DNA of 64,000 nt from Antitrichia curtipendula (taxonomy: Eukaryota; Streptophyta; Bryopsida; Hypnales; Leucodontaceae). A model generated the notes under the pieces. It made no database searches, was not told the origin of the DNA, and saw only the letters and a list, made by a program, of their open reading frames with translations. Positions 36,607-48,253 of the stretch are shown piece by piece (the first letter of the stretch is position 1; each line of letters begins with the position of its first letter). The stretch lies in the NCBI GenBank assembly GCA_951230915.1, contig OX579637.1, positions 31,248,001 to 31,312,000 of the forward strand. Direction: 5' to 3'. Both the position numbers and the translations under genes were made by a program.

Positions 36607-37415
36607 AGTCGGTAACTCAACAAAACGTCTATTTTGAGGCAAAATATCAAAAAATGATGCAAGTAGTAGAGCTAAATAAATGCTTGCCAAAGAGCAGTTC
36701 CGACACTCGTTGGTTGACGTGGGTTCAAAAACTACAAGACAAACCATTTGTAGTAACCCGAGCAATGAAGGGGCTTCTCAAATTAGCCATGAAGTCAAAG
36801 GAGCAATGTGATGCCATTTCCTCCGACTTCCTATCTATTAGAAGGATGTTTGAGGTACATCATAGGAGTTCAATTGACGTCACATACTTCGGGGACATGG
36901 ATGCAATGTCTGAGCGATTGAATGACGCGCAAAAGATTGCGTCACAGTCCATCAATTAGACCTTGGAACTAGAAGAAGGTTGGGCCCCTTACAACACGCA
37001 TTCAACGCACATCAAAGAGGCGGACAAGATAGTAGTGCATGGTAAAAGTTCAAATAAGGAACTCTTGGAGGGTAAATGCAGCCTTTGTCTAAATCATTTT
37101 GGTCCCGAGGGTGCCTTAATCATAGGCCAATGTCGCCACACTTTCCATATCACGTGTATGGTGAAAGCATCCCTTGTTTGTTCGATTTGTCCCGAGTGTC
37201 GTTCTTCTTTGAGCCCTAGGTTTTACGAAATGGTTGGGCACGAGGAGAGCATGCCCCCTAGCCACGAACACAATCGATGGACCCTTCCACTTGACCAAAA
37301 ACCATTTCTATTCCAAAATTACATTCATTGGAGGCAACCTCTAATTTGGAATGCGCAAAAACTCATGCATGATGTTTGTGAGAACTACAATGATGAATTG
37401 GATGACTTTGACTAG
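36607..37415 (+). pseudogene. RING-H2 zinc-finger segment
   Basis: After VYFEAKYQKMMQVVELNKC and an in-frame TAG (36957-36959), the frame contains a classical RING-H2 signature: CSLC, 13 residues, C-x-H, FHITC and CPEC, i.e. C-x2-C-x13-C-x-H-x2-H-x2-C-x10-C-x2-C, at about 37078-37202. RING-H2 domains usually recruit E2 enzymes in ubiquitin transfer. A short WRQPLIWNAQKLMHDVCENY tail ends at TAG 37413-37415. It lies on the same strand and just downstream of the coiled-coil part, so coiled coil plus RING may be one protein. The stop suggests decay. Confidence 0.6.
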
Positions 37416-37478
37416 ATGACGCTCAATAGAGAGGTGGAGTTGCGGGCCAGGGGTATTTAAGAGTTGGAGGCTTGAGAA

Positions 37479-38084
37479 TTGTTTTGTTGTAGCATGGGGG
37501 GGCACTGGAGCATCTCACATCAAAAGTTCTTCCAGTTTCTTGAAAAAGAAGTGCGGAAAGAAGAAGATGGCGTCTGGATAGAAGTGCATCCATCCCAAGA
37601 GTTCAATGAGCAGTACGGAGCATACAATCACAGCTTAATAGGGAGGGCCCTATTCTTATCAAAATTGGAAGAAGCTGCGCAAGTTTGTGCTGCTCTTAAT
37701 GTAGATGGGCTATCAAGCACAGAACATGCACTCGTGGAGGTGGCAAGTGCATTTGATAAGAGGATCACCGACATTATAACGACGTGGAGGACTTTTCTAC
37801 ATGGCACAGGGCAAGCGATCTCGTTGACCCCTCGAGATGATGACAAAGTGGTAAATGCTATGATAGAAAAGATTTATTTGGCTTTGAGAGCGTTAAAGGC
37901 AGAAGAAGTAGATTTGTCTCCCACGAGGAAAAATAAACGGAAGATTGAAGACGAAGATGACTACATGCCCTATTTAACTACTTTTGGACTTTGGGCCCAA
38001 TTTCGGACTTTTTGGAAGATATCCCATGATGATTACAACCTACATTATGGAAAAAATCACCGTCATGATGTTGAAAGTAGCTAG
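37479..38084 (+). CDS. Unrecognised ORF downstream of the RING segment
   Basis: A 201-codon frame starting MFCCSMGGHWSISHQKFFQF, in the same frame as the RING segment but separated by stops. It is helical and charged, with a KRKIEDEDD patch and a Trp-rich end (FGLWAQFRTFWKISHDDY). The last part lies inside the 1-kb duplicated segment. Convergent with gene B. Function unknown. Confidence 0.4.
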   Translation: MFCCSMGGHWSISHQKFFQFLEKEVRKEEDGVWIEVHPSQEFNEQYGAYNHSLIGRALFLSKLEEAAQVCAALNVDGLSSTEHALVEVASAFDKRITDIITTWRTFLHGTGQAISLTPRDDDKVVNAMIEKIYLALRALKAEEVDLSPTRKNKRKIEDEDDYMPYLTTFGLWAQFRTFWKISHDDYNLHYGKNHRHDVESS

Positions 38085-38980
38085 GATAATAGGTAATTGA
38101 GCACATATGTATATTAAAAGCCATATAATAGAATGCACTTTAGCATTGTAAGCGTTTAGGGTGTGTTTTTTGCTGTTTTACTCATTGAATCAAATCCATC
38201 ATCTAGGGATTTCATGATGTAGAGATTGAAATACTTGTCCACAAATTTACTTCTGGAAATTGCAGACCATGTGTAAATATTGTGAATTCAAATGCTAACA
38301 TGTCTACATGTTTATTTTGTTAGAAGCATTGAGATCCACAACAAAATGGAGGTATGAAATCCATCACTGAAATTGGGAATTGGAGATCAAGAGATCTCCA
38401 GATGAAATTCCCATAGCATTATATAGGCATATAGGATGACATGTTCAATGCATTCAAATAGAGAGATTTCTGCAAAATAGAGACAATTGTATAGTGAAGT
38501 AAGGTGAAATCACCACAATTCATTCGTAAAGATACACCAAAGCATACTTAGGCATGCGCCTCTAAAATGAATATGAAATTAGCTTGCATTTCAGAGTCTA
38601 CTGTACAAGCTATTGGGGTCATCTCTAACATGTACGACCGGGGGGATTAAATGCATCCGCATGTTCATAGGATCTATATCAAGGATATGAACCGTTCGAT
38701 TCCTAAGTACCTCCCTGGCATGAGGATCACTAACGAGGGTCTTCAATACATGTTGACGATGAGGATGATGGAGTTGCAACTTGCAATGTAAATCACATCC
38801 ACAAATTATCCGCCATAACCTCGAAATAAGTTTTTGTGGAAGAAGACGTGCAAGAATCTCTTTCAATGACGACCAATGCATATTCGACCAGAGGAAAACG
38901 GAAGTCGTTGTCAGCAAAAGACTAATGAACGCCTCGAAGCGTGATAAGGTCTTCAAATTAATCTGGAGATCCGAAGGAGA
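37962..38980 (+). repeat. Segmental duplication, right copy
   Basis: Direct counterpart of 30168-31185. This copy is continuous with the full HAD-like exon and more motif B copies, so it is probably the ancestral one. The two copies flank 6.8 kb holding the interrupted ORF and LTR B. Confidence 0.85.
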
Positions 38981-39025
38981 ATCGCCACTGAAGAGAGCAC
39001 CCGTGAGTACCAGGATCACCACCGC
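38591..39025 (-). CDS. Second, degenerate FCP1/NIF-like HAD domain
   Basis: The acceptor TTCTCTGCAG opens an exon at 39025 reading AVVILVLTGALFSGD. Then come RFEAFISLLL, SVFLWSNMHWSSLKEILARL, VLKTLVSDPHAREVLRNRTV, HILDIDPMNMRMHLIPPVVH and a stop at 38591. Block order matches the HAD domain at 41.1-40.5 kb: motif I strand, WSS/WSN, (F/V)LK, D-x-D-P and HP. Motif I lacks both catalytic Asp (ILVLTGAL instead of LDLDGTL), so a phosphatase is not expected. A paralogue at 26.6-27.0 kb keeps the same reading, which supports this strand. The 5' exons are not resolved; it may be the end of gene B or a tandem partner. Confidence 0.55.
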   Translation of the reverse strand, partial: AVVILVLTGALFSGDSPSDLQINLKTLSRFEAFISLLLTTTSVFLWSNMHWSSLKEILARLLPQKLISRLWRIICGCDLHCKLQLHHPHRQHVLKTLVSDPHAREVLRNRTVHILDIDPMNMRMHLIPPVVHVRDDPNSLYSRL

Positions 39026-40465
39026 CTGCAGAGAACAACACCCGCCCACAGTCAAGGACACAATACCTATAATGAAAGGAAATGTGACCTTAATTATCGA
39101 GAGATCTCCTGATGGAATATATCCTATGAAACTGTCTCTAGCATATCCGAACAAGGGATCAGTGTTCCATGAACTGTAGTAATCAAGCACTCTGATTTAC
39201 TAATAAAACTATAAAGAAGAACGCAGAAAACAATTCGTACTTCCGACGACCCCCAGAAGCTTTGGGAAAAAATGTGAGACTTGTGTAATTTTGCTCTCAT
39301 CAGTTCAAAGTAATTCCGAGATGATCGAGAGAAGTAGGGCTCCATTATTAAGTGAACTGCTTATGGAGAATGTAGATCATTCATAAACTAAAGTGAACTA
39401 AAAAACTACCTCCACATGTGGTGGTAGAATTAGAGGAATAGAATTCGGATCGAGGTAAACCATGAAGATCCGTATCGTGAAATCTCATGATGTAGACTGT
39501 AAATGAGTAATACACCCGTACCCGAAAAGTAGAATTATCGAACATCAGGAGATCTCCGGATGAGGTAATAGACGAGCTTATTACAAAATAACATCCAAAG
39601 AGTTTATGCAGAAGAGAACTGAACCAGTGTCCATATTACTGATGGACGAATGAGTTGGTAAGAAAAAAAAAATATTGTAAGAACGAATTCCAAGCGAAAG
39701 AAATGAGAAACAAAACAATGATACCATACGCACTCAGAATAAAGATATGACATGTATAAGGAATCATGTAGCGGGAGATCTCCTGATGAAGAGTTAGCAG
39801 TGGGAGGGCTAGGGGCCCCAACGGACCACAATTCAAATACGATTAAAATTATTCCAAGGGAGGTAGAGGGGTAATAGAATAGCGAGAGCGTAAATGAAGT
39901 ATCTAACAAAAACATAATGAAGGACTCATAAAACGGAGAGCATTTGTGAGACAAATCAGACATCTACATCTCTTCCGAGAAAATCCTAAAACTACGCAAA
40001 TTTAACGAATTGAGTCTGCTCGAAGGATTATCATTTACATATTACAGGATCATGGAAAACAGACGGCCATACTAAGAAATAAACAACCACATTAGCAAAT
40101 TCGCTGGAAATTCCCATCATACGGATCACAGGCATTAGAAAACTCACAGAAGGGACGGAGCATAAAGTACTTTAAAGAGAAAACAAGAAGAGCTTGGTAT
40201 TCGACTACAACAACACTGAAGTTGCAGAAAGCATCGTGAGATATCATGATGATCGCATTACTATGAAGATTACAAGTATATTTATAAGGTCACCCAGTTT
40301 GTTTGTTATCAATATAAGCGTTGAAGTCAGTTACAAAAGATGCATTTACTATGATTATAGTCTATTCTACCAATATTGTGAGACCCACCATCTCTACTTA
40401 TATAGAAGTCCCAGATGTCATCGTGAGATCTCCGGATAACGCCTACCGAGTATGAAAAAACAGTC
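39026..40465. other. Gene B 3' region between the two HAD domains
   Basis: No coding block recognised. It carries six motif B copies. On the minus strand a frame at 39963-39604 is open, but it runs through a motif B copy and shows no domain. Confidence 0.45.
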
Positions 40466-41121
40466 CTATTTAGGAATTCCACCCAGAATACTCTTCGCCA
40501 GCCTGGAAAACTTAATCTCCGACCTCTGACCACCCGGAAGTGGATGGTTCAAGACGTAGGAGACGACACTCTCGTTTGACTGAAACAGACCCTGAAGCCA
40601 TGGCTTCAACTGCCCCTCCAAGAAGTAGTCCCTCAGATCACCAGCCCATGATTTTGGATGAACGGCGGTGCATGGATCATTCAGGAGGTTCTTAATCGGA
40701 CTGTCATCAATTGTAAAAACATTGTCTAAGGAATTTATTCTCGCGATACTGGCGAAGGTGGTCATATCCTTCAGAAAGTAGGGCCTATCCGGATTGTTGC
40801 GGTCTCTAAAGGACGACACCCTGCAATCCTCCTGCGAGAGAACAATGACGTCCGCTGCTTTAAATGAGGTGGGCCGCAGAAGGGTATCCAGTAGAGACCT
40901 CACATTTCGGCTCAAAGCGCTGCTCCAGAACGCAACGGCTGCATGTCTACGCAACCAGTCAAGGAACTCTACAACACCCAGACGGGGTACAATCTTGCGT
41001 CGATTAAGATCATCAAAAGATCTGTGAAGAAGAAGCCCACTGAGGTCAAGGACCACAGAGTACCGTCTGAAAACTACCTCTCTCGATGAACTCGCCACAA
41101 GCAAGGAAGGCATTCTAAGCT
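40466..41121 (-). CDS. Gene B exon 6: FCP1/NIF-type HAD domain
   Basis: From acceptor CTTTTGCAG: YSVVLDLSGLLLHRSFDD, RLGVVEFLDWLRRHAAVAFW, SSALSRNVRSLL, YFLKDMTTFASIARINSLDN, VFTIDDSPIKNLLN, AVHPKSW and QLKPWLQGLFQSNESV, ending SILGGIPK before stop 40466. This is the NIF/FCP1 C-terminal-domain phosphatase fold. Motif I is D-L-S-G-L rather than D-x-D-x-T, so the second catalytic Asp is missing, while the DDSP motif is kept; a pseudophosphatase or binding role is likelier. About 220 residues, a normal length for the domain. Confidence 0.75.
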
Positions 41122-41218
41122 CTGCAAAAGACAAAAGAAACATGTAGTTAGAGTCAATTCAGGAGACATAGCTTTAAAACAAGATATGATACAATGAAAT
41201 AGTAGAGCACTCAAGCAC

Positions 41219-42788
41219 CTGTGACATCTTCCGTCTCATTTCCCCTTGGCTTCAGCGCATTGCTCTCCGATACTTTCAGAGCATCTTGTAACGGCGCCCC
41301 TTGTTCAAGATTCCAGTTAAACACCTCTTCGTATATGAAACGATTCGCTTGCCTTACGGCTTCCAGATGCTTTGACTTTGGATTATCTAGTGGCCGATTG
41401 GGGTAAGAATTTAGACTTGAGAAATGACATAACTCCTTGAACACATCAAAATTGCTGACCTTCAGAACCTCTGGCCCATCTAAGGGCAAGGCATGCAAAA
41501 AACCCGTGTCCACACCTGTATCGCTTTCTCGAGCAACCTCACCTGCTGCCTCGAGGGCGATGTTTACTACAGATGCCTCCTCAAGCCTCGACGAGTCCCT
41601 ACCTGGTACGAGACTAAATAAGTCCAAATCCGTCATAGCATCCCTTCGAATGTCAACACTCATGTCCACCTGCACGCGCTTATCTATAGGCACTATCGTG
41701 GGATCCCCCGATGAAGGAAGGTTCTCTTCCACCGTCTCTATACCCTTCCCCTTGCTTCTAGAAGTAACATAGTCATGGGAGATAACCGGTGTCTCCTTTA
41801 GCATCTCACCCGATACCGAAGTGCCGGTTGCAAGTTTTGATTCCTCCTTCCCTAAGTTCCGCGTCTCACTTGCAGGACTCGTTAGCAGCTCAGACTCTCC
41901 AGTCCTCAACTCAATCACCTCTTCATGTATGTCGGGAAGCTCCAGCGTGCAGCCAAGTGTAGGGCTAAGTGACTGACCGTCTTGCCCAACGACGATCGGG
42001 CTCTCCTGTGTCATTGTGAGATCCCCCGATGACGGCTGGGCAACTTCCTCCTGCGGTCGTCCTGCCCCCTTCACAGGTGACTGAACATTCGGACCCTCTC
42101 CATTTCCTTGTTTCGCATCAGACATCTGAGGATGCTCAGCACCCGTGAGTGTGACTGCTTTGGACTCTAAATGTGAGGGTCGAGAGGCGTAGGAAACAAG
42201 TGTCTTTGCGGCTTTTGACGCTTCCGGTGACGGCGAATCCACTGCATCGTCGCCGGAGCCCTTTCCCTATTGATTTTCGGTGGCCCCCATTTTAGGATCT
42301 GAGCGACGAACAAACCGGTCCTTGTCAATCACTTCCACGTCAGGTGACGAGATGATTCCATCCTCCAAGAATTTCTCCGCCGCCAACACTGCGGTACTCT
42401 TGCTCTTCTTCTTAACGATAACCTTGTCCTTCACCTTCTCCAGAACATCAGAAAGCTTCTTCTTGATTTCTGGTTTCTTCCGCTTCTCCTGCGTCGACTG
42501 CTCTGGACCTCTGACTGACTTCGAAGACTTCTTGACGGCTTTCTTATGGAGTTTTCTCTTGTCAGTAAGCGCCACGTCCGCAGCGTCGTCCTCCAACTCA
42601 CTGTAGTGACAAGCAGCACCTGAACCAGCTGGTGAATCTCGAGCTCCCTTCCCATGCCTTTCCCTCACGCTCTCCCGCGCTAGACGAACTTCCTTTTCTA
42701 TCTTATTGACCAAGGGCGGAGTCTCAAAGTCACCCGTCTGCCCCCTTCCTTGCGGAGAGTCCTCCTGCGTCGGAACATGCCAACCACA
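41219..42788 (-). CDS. Gene B exon 5: long Ser/Pro/Lys/acidic linker
   Basis: From acceptor TTATTTCCAG: CGWHVPTQEDSP, a strongly basic stretch (KKPEIKKKLSDVLEKVKDK, VKKKSKST), a TAG at 42269-42267 (ENQ then stop then GKGS), and then about 340 codons of low-complexity, acidic, Ser/Thr/Pro-rich sequence ending EVFNWNLEQGAPLQDAL and EDVTG at donor GTGCTT (41218). Looks disordered and nuclear. Two motif B copies (41694 and 42012) are read through as coding. Confidence 0.55.
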
Positions 42789-42886
42789 CTGGAAATAAGA
42801 AAGCCATTGGGATAGCGTATATCGTTGATGTGCGCTGCCAGGCATCCGGAAATCTCACGATGGCTCAACAAGAAGTGGACATTGAC

Positions 42887-43126
42887 CTTATTGTTCCCCT
42901 GCAATAACCCAGTTCCTCCTTCTTGTTCTCGCTCGCCGGAAATGTCCAATTCCTTGTACGCTTCTTCCTCCTCATCCGAGTCCTGCTCCTCGTTGTTCAG
43001 TACTTGGTGCTCAGACAGTGGCTTCGGCTTCAAGTGGAAGTGGTCCCACATTTGTCTCGCAAAGGCTTGACTCTCATTGGCAGCCTCCGCGGAATTCACA
43101 ACTTCGAGGACTTTTATTTTTGCACT
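42887..43126 (-). CDS. Gene B exon 4
   Basis: From acceptor CTGCTGTAG: SAKIKVLEVVNSAEAANESQ, then DHFHLKPKPLSEH, an acidic run (EEQDSDEEEEAY) and GNNK at a weak donor GTCAAT (42886). The first part continues the methylase-like region (strand plus helix after motif I). The intron 42886-42789 has the length needed to enter the exon 5 frame and contains a motif B copy. Confidence 0.5.
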
Positions 43127-43275
43127 CTACAGCAGAAGGGAAAGAAGAATACGTCAGGATCTGTTAGTTTATGGGAACAACATAATATTGGAAGGCGATG
43201 AAACGAAAGGGACAATCAGTTGCGTACCATTCCTAGGAATGTGAACTCTGGTCCACTGTTTATGTTAACGACAAT

Positions 43276-43296
43276 CACTAGTAAAAAAAGGGCTGT
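43276..43296 (+). repeat. CACTA element left terminal inverted repeat
   Basis: 21 bp, CACTAGTAAAAAAAGGG followed by CTGT, identical in inversion to 57126-57146. Confidence 0.95.
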
Positions 43297-43961
43297 TTTG
43301 TAACCACTAAAACAATGACTAGAGGCTATAAAAGACTGAACAGTGACTGCAGGCCAAAAATATGGCGCAAAAACTGACTTGGGAAGCATTGTAGTCATAG
43401 GTGAGTCATTTGAAAGACTACTAGATGATGAGAGGATGACATAGTGGAATAGAACTTCTTCATGAACGTTTTTTCATTGGTCATGTGCTGCCATCGTTGA
43501 TGTGGTCGCAGGCTAGTCATAGTGTAGTTTTGTAAGAATGCCACTGCAAAGGCAATGACCTGTAAATGACTGGCATATGACCAGCAACAAATGGCGGTGG
43601 CAATAATATATTTTTTTTTTTTGGAATGCCAACTTGGCGAGTCTGACTAGGAGTACTCGTGGCATAGTTGTTGTACAGTCATTGCCTGTATAAGTAGGGG
43701 TTTTCTATATGAGTCATATAGTAGTTGCAGTTGTTGACGTGGATGCAGACCATTGACTTGGAGGTAGTTATTGTGTAGTTATTCAATGTCTCCGGATGGA
43801 TTTCAAGCACATGTGGTTGGAGGCACTTAAGAGAAAATTATAAATACATAGTAGGGATTGCCGAGTAGCACTACAATGTAATTTTGAAAGAGTTCAAGCT
43901 GAATTGAAAGTGTCATCCATGTTTTGAGGACATACACAGCTAACTTCTGCTGAAAGCAATG
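43297..43961. repeat. Left subterminal repeat region of the CACTA element
   Basis: Many short AGTCAT / ATGACT / GTAGTC words in both orientations between 43310 and 43760. The right end (about 56240-57115) has the same words (AATGACT, AGTCATT, AAATGACTAG). In En/Spm such subterminal repeats bind TNPA; that role here is inferred. Confidence 0.7.
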
Positions 43962-46900
43962 CTAGTATTGTGCAGATGCCAACAAGTGATCTTCTGCAGA
44001 AAGTTCGATGGCCCTAATAAGAGAAGCAGTCATTGGCGGTGCTGGTACAATTTCTGGAGCAATAAGGCCGTTGCACTCCACTGTTGTTGTAACGAAAGCA
44101 TCAGGTGCATCGACAACCTCCTTCCTTGACCGTGCTTCCTTTCGCAGCACGACTTTCCACCCCGGTCTGTCCACTACATCAGAGAAGAAAACTTGGGTTG
44201 CTTGGTTGGAAAATATGAATGGCTCAGACATGCGTGGCATCTTGTGTCGGAAATTGACAATTAGAAAACCAGCATCATCTTTTGTGTATGTTGGGTTACC
44301 GCGATTATCTTGTCGTTTGACCCATTCGCATCTAAGAAGCACTGCTGGAGTTTGAAGTTGGCCATAATCAAGCTTGAGAATGTCCTTGAGCACTCCTACA
44401 TAGTTGACAAACACCTCCCTTGCATCAGCACAAGGCACTTGAAAAACTGATGCAACACCAGAATCGTAAGTTACCATTGCAGCAGATGATTCGTCTTCCA
44501 CTCGATAATGGTTTCCAAATGCCTTCATTCTGTTGTACCGCTTTGCTCTCTGTGAGGGTTTGCGGCATAAAAGTAATCTGTCCATATCCTCAGCATTTGA
44601 AACGTCAAGGGCTTCAGTTCTTACAAATTCAGTCACCGACTCTTCAAAGCATTGAATGGTACCATTGTTGTGATGCTCTTCTTTCCACTTCCTGCATGAC
44701 AAAGACATTTGTAAGGCACACTACATAAACATGATGCATATATACTGATGAGAAGTTCAGTAACCAACTAAAACAGTTGAAGGTCGTTTGAAATGCGTTT
44801 GCACAGGAATGCTATACAAATGACTGAAGTTGTAGTCATTAATTTGCTGAAATTGTGCTCATACGTTACTTGACAATGATTTCTACTTCCTGAATAACTG
44901 CAGAGCAAACTAAACAATAGAGAAATGACTGCACGCAGTCATTGTTAAGAAGTCCATTTTAGGGCGTCCCTGTAGTTTAATTTGTTACGATATTGCACTT
45001 CCATTTCAGTACATGATAAGGAGACTATGTAAGAACTCACATTATCCAAGGCTGCATGGAACTTGCGTTGTTCAATACATACTGATGTGCTAGATCTTGT
45101 AGTGCCGTAGTCATCATATATGGTTTGCCTGCACCCTCCAATACCTCTTCGGCATCACCGTATTCTTCCTTAGCATCCCAAACGCGCCTATGCACAGCAT
45201 CGAATCTCTGCAAGTACTCCGTGACAAACCCGATGCACTCGTCCTTTAGATATCCCTCAGCCATAGATGCTTCTGGCCTAGCTGTATTGAGCACGTATTT
45301 TTTCAGCGTCTTCATGTAGCGCTCAACGGGATACATCCACCTTGCTACCACTCGGCCACAAATGTCCAACTCCTGCGCTAGATGATATGGTAGGTGTGTC
45401 ATGATGTCAAAGAATGACGGCGGGAACTCCATTTCCAGAAGTGCCATACTTTCTGCCACGTCCAGTTCCAGAGAGTGAAAGTCAGCGGGATTGTAGACTT
45501 TTGTATACAATCTGCGGAATATTTTCGACATTCTCATGACTGCCATTCTGGGGCCCGGCTTCAGTAAGCCTCGCAAAGCCAGCGGCATGATCTGTTGCAT
45601 GAGAATGTGGTAATCATGTGATTTGAGGCCACCAAATTTCTTTTTCCTAATGTGCTTCCCCAATGTTGAAGAATATCCTGATGGTGTCTTCAAGGACTCA
45701 ATCGTGCTCGCGAATTTCTCAAACTCTGCATCAGAAAGCACATATGAAGCTGCTGGTTTCATCATTTTCCCACTCCTTCTTGGATTCGGTGTGAGCCACA
45801 AATGTGGACGTATTTTCCTCCTCTGCATATCTCTCTTCACTTTCACTGTATCCTTCTTCCCCGTAATTGTCTTCAAGAAGTTCTTTGCCATATTGACTTC
45901 GTAGTGCATGGGATCTAAAGTATGTCGAATGAATAAACCCTGCATATAGGCAAGCACAAGGAGTCCACATTTGAGAATGGGTTCTTCTACATCATGCACC
46001 CTTTGTTTGTATATTAAGCAGAATCTTTGAACGTGACATCTGCCTATCTACAGATTTTTGAAAGCTACTTCGCTCCTACATATGCACAAATGTAATTTCA
46101 GGGATGCCTCTTGTCTGCAGAGAAGCACAGTGGCCTAACGCACGGAGTACTAGTATGTGTGCCGTATGGCACTTCCATAATTGTCACGGTAGACAAATCA
46201 ATTCCCTGCCATTCATAAATAACTACAATACTACTTGACAATTACTACTTATAGTCATTCATGTAGAAAATCAGTGTTAATGGAGTGCTTAGTGCAGGAG
46301 GTGTGCTTTCCTCTACTGCTGCCTGCACCACTTCTTTGCCCATAGTATAGCTGGTCAAAGAAACCTTGCGGACATGAGACTCAATTATTTCCGCTTTGCA
46401 TTATACATATTCTTCAAATATAGAGATATGAGGCATTAGAAACCATGTGTACGCACCTTCCAGTAGGGTAATATGTGGAATATAGTTGCTCTCTTCACCC
46501 CATGTTTTTTTGATGGATCGCCAGGCGCACCATCTCGGTTTCCTGCTGCTCTCCATGCCGCGTATTCTTCAGCGTATTGCAATTGCTCCTCAACTGATAT
46601 CGCTTTCGGTTTACCGCGATTCTCCACTTCTCCATTGAAGTGATTCTTCATGGCAGATGCTCTGTACTTGTGATCCTCAGGTAGCCACCTCCTTGTTCCA
46701 CCATAGGTTTGCTTGCATAACTCAATGGAGTGCTCAGCATCTAAGTCACATCCACACCATGGACATGCAGCATAGCCCTGGTGAGCTACTCCTGCCACAG
46801 TGCCGTATCCTGGGAAATCATGGATTGTCCATAGCAAGACAACTCGCAAATTGAAAGTTTTGTTGCCGACATTTGCACCCACATCATATGCTGGAATACC

Positions 46901-48253
46901 TTCCCATAGTACAAGGAACTCTTGGATGAGTGGCTCAGCGTATACATCAAAAACCTCAGAAGTGACAGATTCTTTCCCAGGAATTAATAGACCCAACATC
47001 ACAAAAAATTTCTTGGTGCTCAACCAGGGCGGCAAGTTGTAATTCAGCAGCAGGACGGGCCAAGTGGACCAGATTGAACGAGTTTGCTTGAAGGGGTTCA
47101 CCCCATCTGCTGCCAAAGCAAAGTGGGCATTCCGTGGATCATTTGCAAATGATGGGTCCACATTAGTATGAAAGTGATGCCATGCTTTTGAATCGCAAGG
47201 ATGTCTCACCAAGTTGTCTCCACCCTCTCAATTGCTTCTATTCTGTGAATGCCAAATCATGAGCTCCGAAATTGCAGGGCTACGGAACATGCGTTGTAAT
47301 CTGGGAATAATGGGGAAATGCCTCAGAACTTTCACAGGGAACTTCTTCCGCACCTCATCCTTGTACCTCCGCCCATTGCAATGGGGACAACGTACTGCAT
47401 CAGCAAAGTCACCTCTGAATAGCACACAACCGTTTTCACATGCGTGAATGCTGTTGTATGTTAGTCCCAGCTTGCTCGTCAACGTTTTTGCAGCGTAATG
47501 ATTCAGTGGTAAAGAATTAGCCTCCGGGAGAAGGTGGCGTCCTAGTAAAGTGAGGAGCTCATTCACAAATGAGTTGCTGACCCCATGTACAGTGCATAAG
47601 TTCATTAGCAATATAGTGGCTGATAGTATTGTGCACTTTGCTCCTGCATACAATTCGTGCAATGCGTCCTCTAGAACAGAAGCCTCGAAGTTCAAATCTC
47701 CGCCACTTTCAGGGCTGCCCATTTCTTCTTACCCTTCATGCCCAGTGGAACTAGTGCTGAAGTTTTTGTCGCTATCCACACTTTCAGTGCTGTGGTCGTG
47801 AACATCATCGGCAACCATGAAAGTTTCCATAACAACGTTCCTAACTCTTTCCTCTAATGCTGAAGTGTCATCCTCTTCAGCTATCATTTGACGGGTATTA
47901 ATTTCTTCATCAAGCACCACATTCCGTGATGCTGTTGGCCTCCAAAATTCTTCCTCCCACTCTTCGTCTGATGACGTCTTCTCTCCGGGTCCTCTCCACA
48001 CTCGAAATTGTGGATGTCTTCCATTACGTATAAGGTGGTCTCTCACAGTGGAAAGCCTCCACTTTCGTTGGCCCTTACACTTCAAGCACGGGCAGTGCAT
48101 GCGACTCAAGTTCAATAATCGAGCTCTGTTCACTTCACGAATCCAAAGGCGATCATCGCGAAGGCCTTGACGTTCTGCCATTGACAAGGGCGCCCTTGCA
48201 GCGTCCATGCTTGACAAAGAAACAAGTAACTGCGGCTTCTCCCTGCACTGCAA
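43962..48253 (-). pseudogene. tnp2-like: CACTA tnp2-like transposase (Transpos_assoc, tnp2, DUF4218, DUF4216)
   Basis: Reads from about 48253: Transpos_assoc-like zinc region (MHCPCLKCKGQRKW, VRDHLIRNGRHPQF), then HACENGCVLFRGDFADAV and a CPHC finger, FPIIPRLQRMFRS, and the tnp2 domain (DPRNAHFALAADGVNPF, YNLPPWLSTKKFFVML, HDFPGYGTVAG, ACPWCG). Exons join by clean GT/AG sites: 46457 to 45939 (YWK then GLFIRHTLDPMH) and 45041 to 44691. DUF4218 is seen as GGLKSHDYHILMQQIMPLAL and FPPSFFDIMTHLPYHLA, and DUF4216 as NYVGVLKDILKLDY, LRCEWVKRQDN and SNQATQVFFSDVV. Two in-frame stops (TAA 47731-47729, TGA 47230-47228) interrupt otherwise continuous coding, so the protein is probably not made whole. 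Confidence 0.9.
47228..47731 (-). other. Two nonsense codons in the tnp2-like gene
   Basis: TAA at 47731-47729 (HEG, stop, EEMGSPES) and TGA at 47230-47228 (RSN, stop, EGGDNLVRHP). The frame is unchanged on both sides and the downstream sequence matches the family, so these are point mutations, not exon ends. Confidence 0.75.

Noticed and set aside
36369..36765. Minus-strand ORFs opposite the coiled coil
   Set aside because: The plus strand continues the LTR-interrupted frame and holds the coiled coil; the minus frames have no motif.
38781..39179. Plus-strand ORF (132 aa) over the second HAD domain
   Set aside because: The opposite strand has the conserved reading: the 26.6 kb paralogue keeps the minus-strand protein blocks, not this frame.
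38591..39190. Minus-strand ORF first read as a membrane protein (hydrophobic start)
   Set aside because: The hydrophobic strands fit the HAD fold, and the conserved exon starts at the acceptor before 39025; sequence upstream of it is probably intron.
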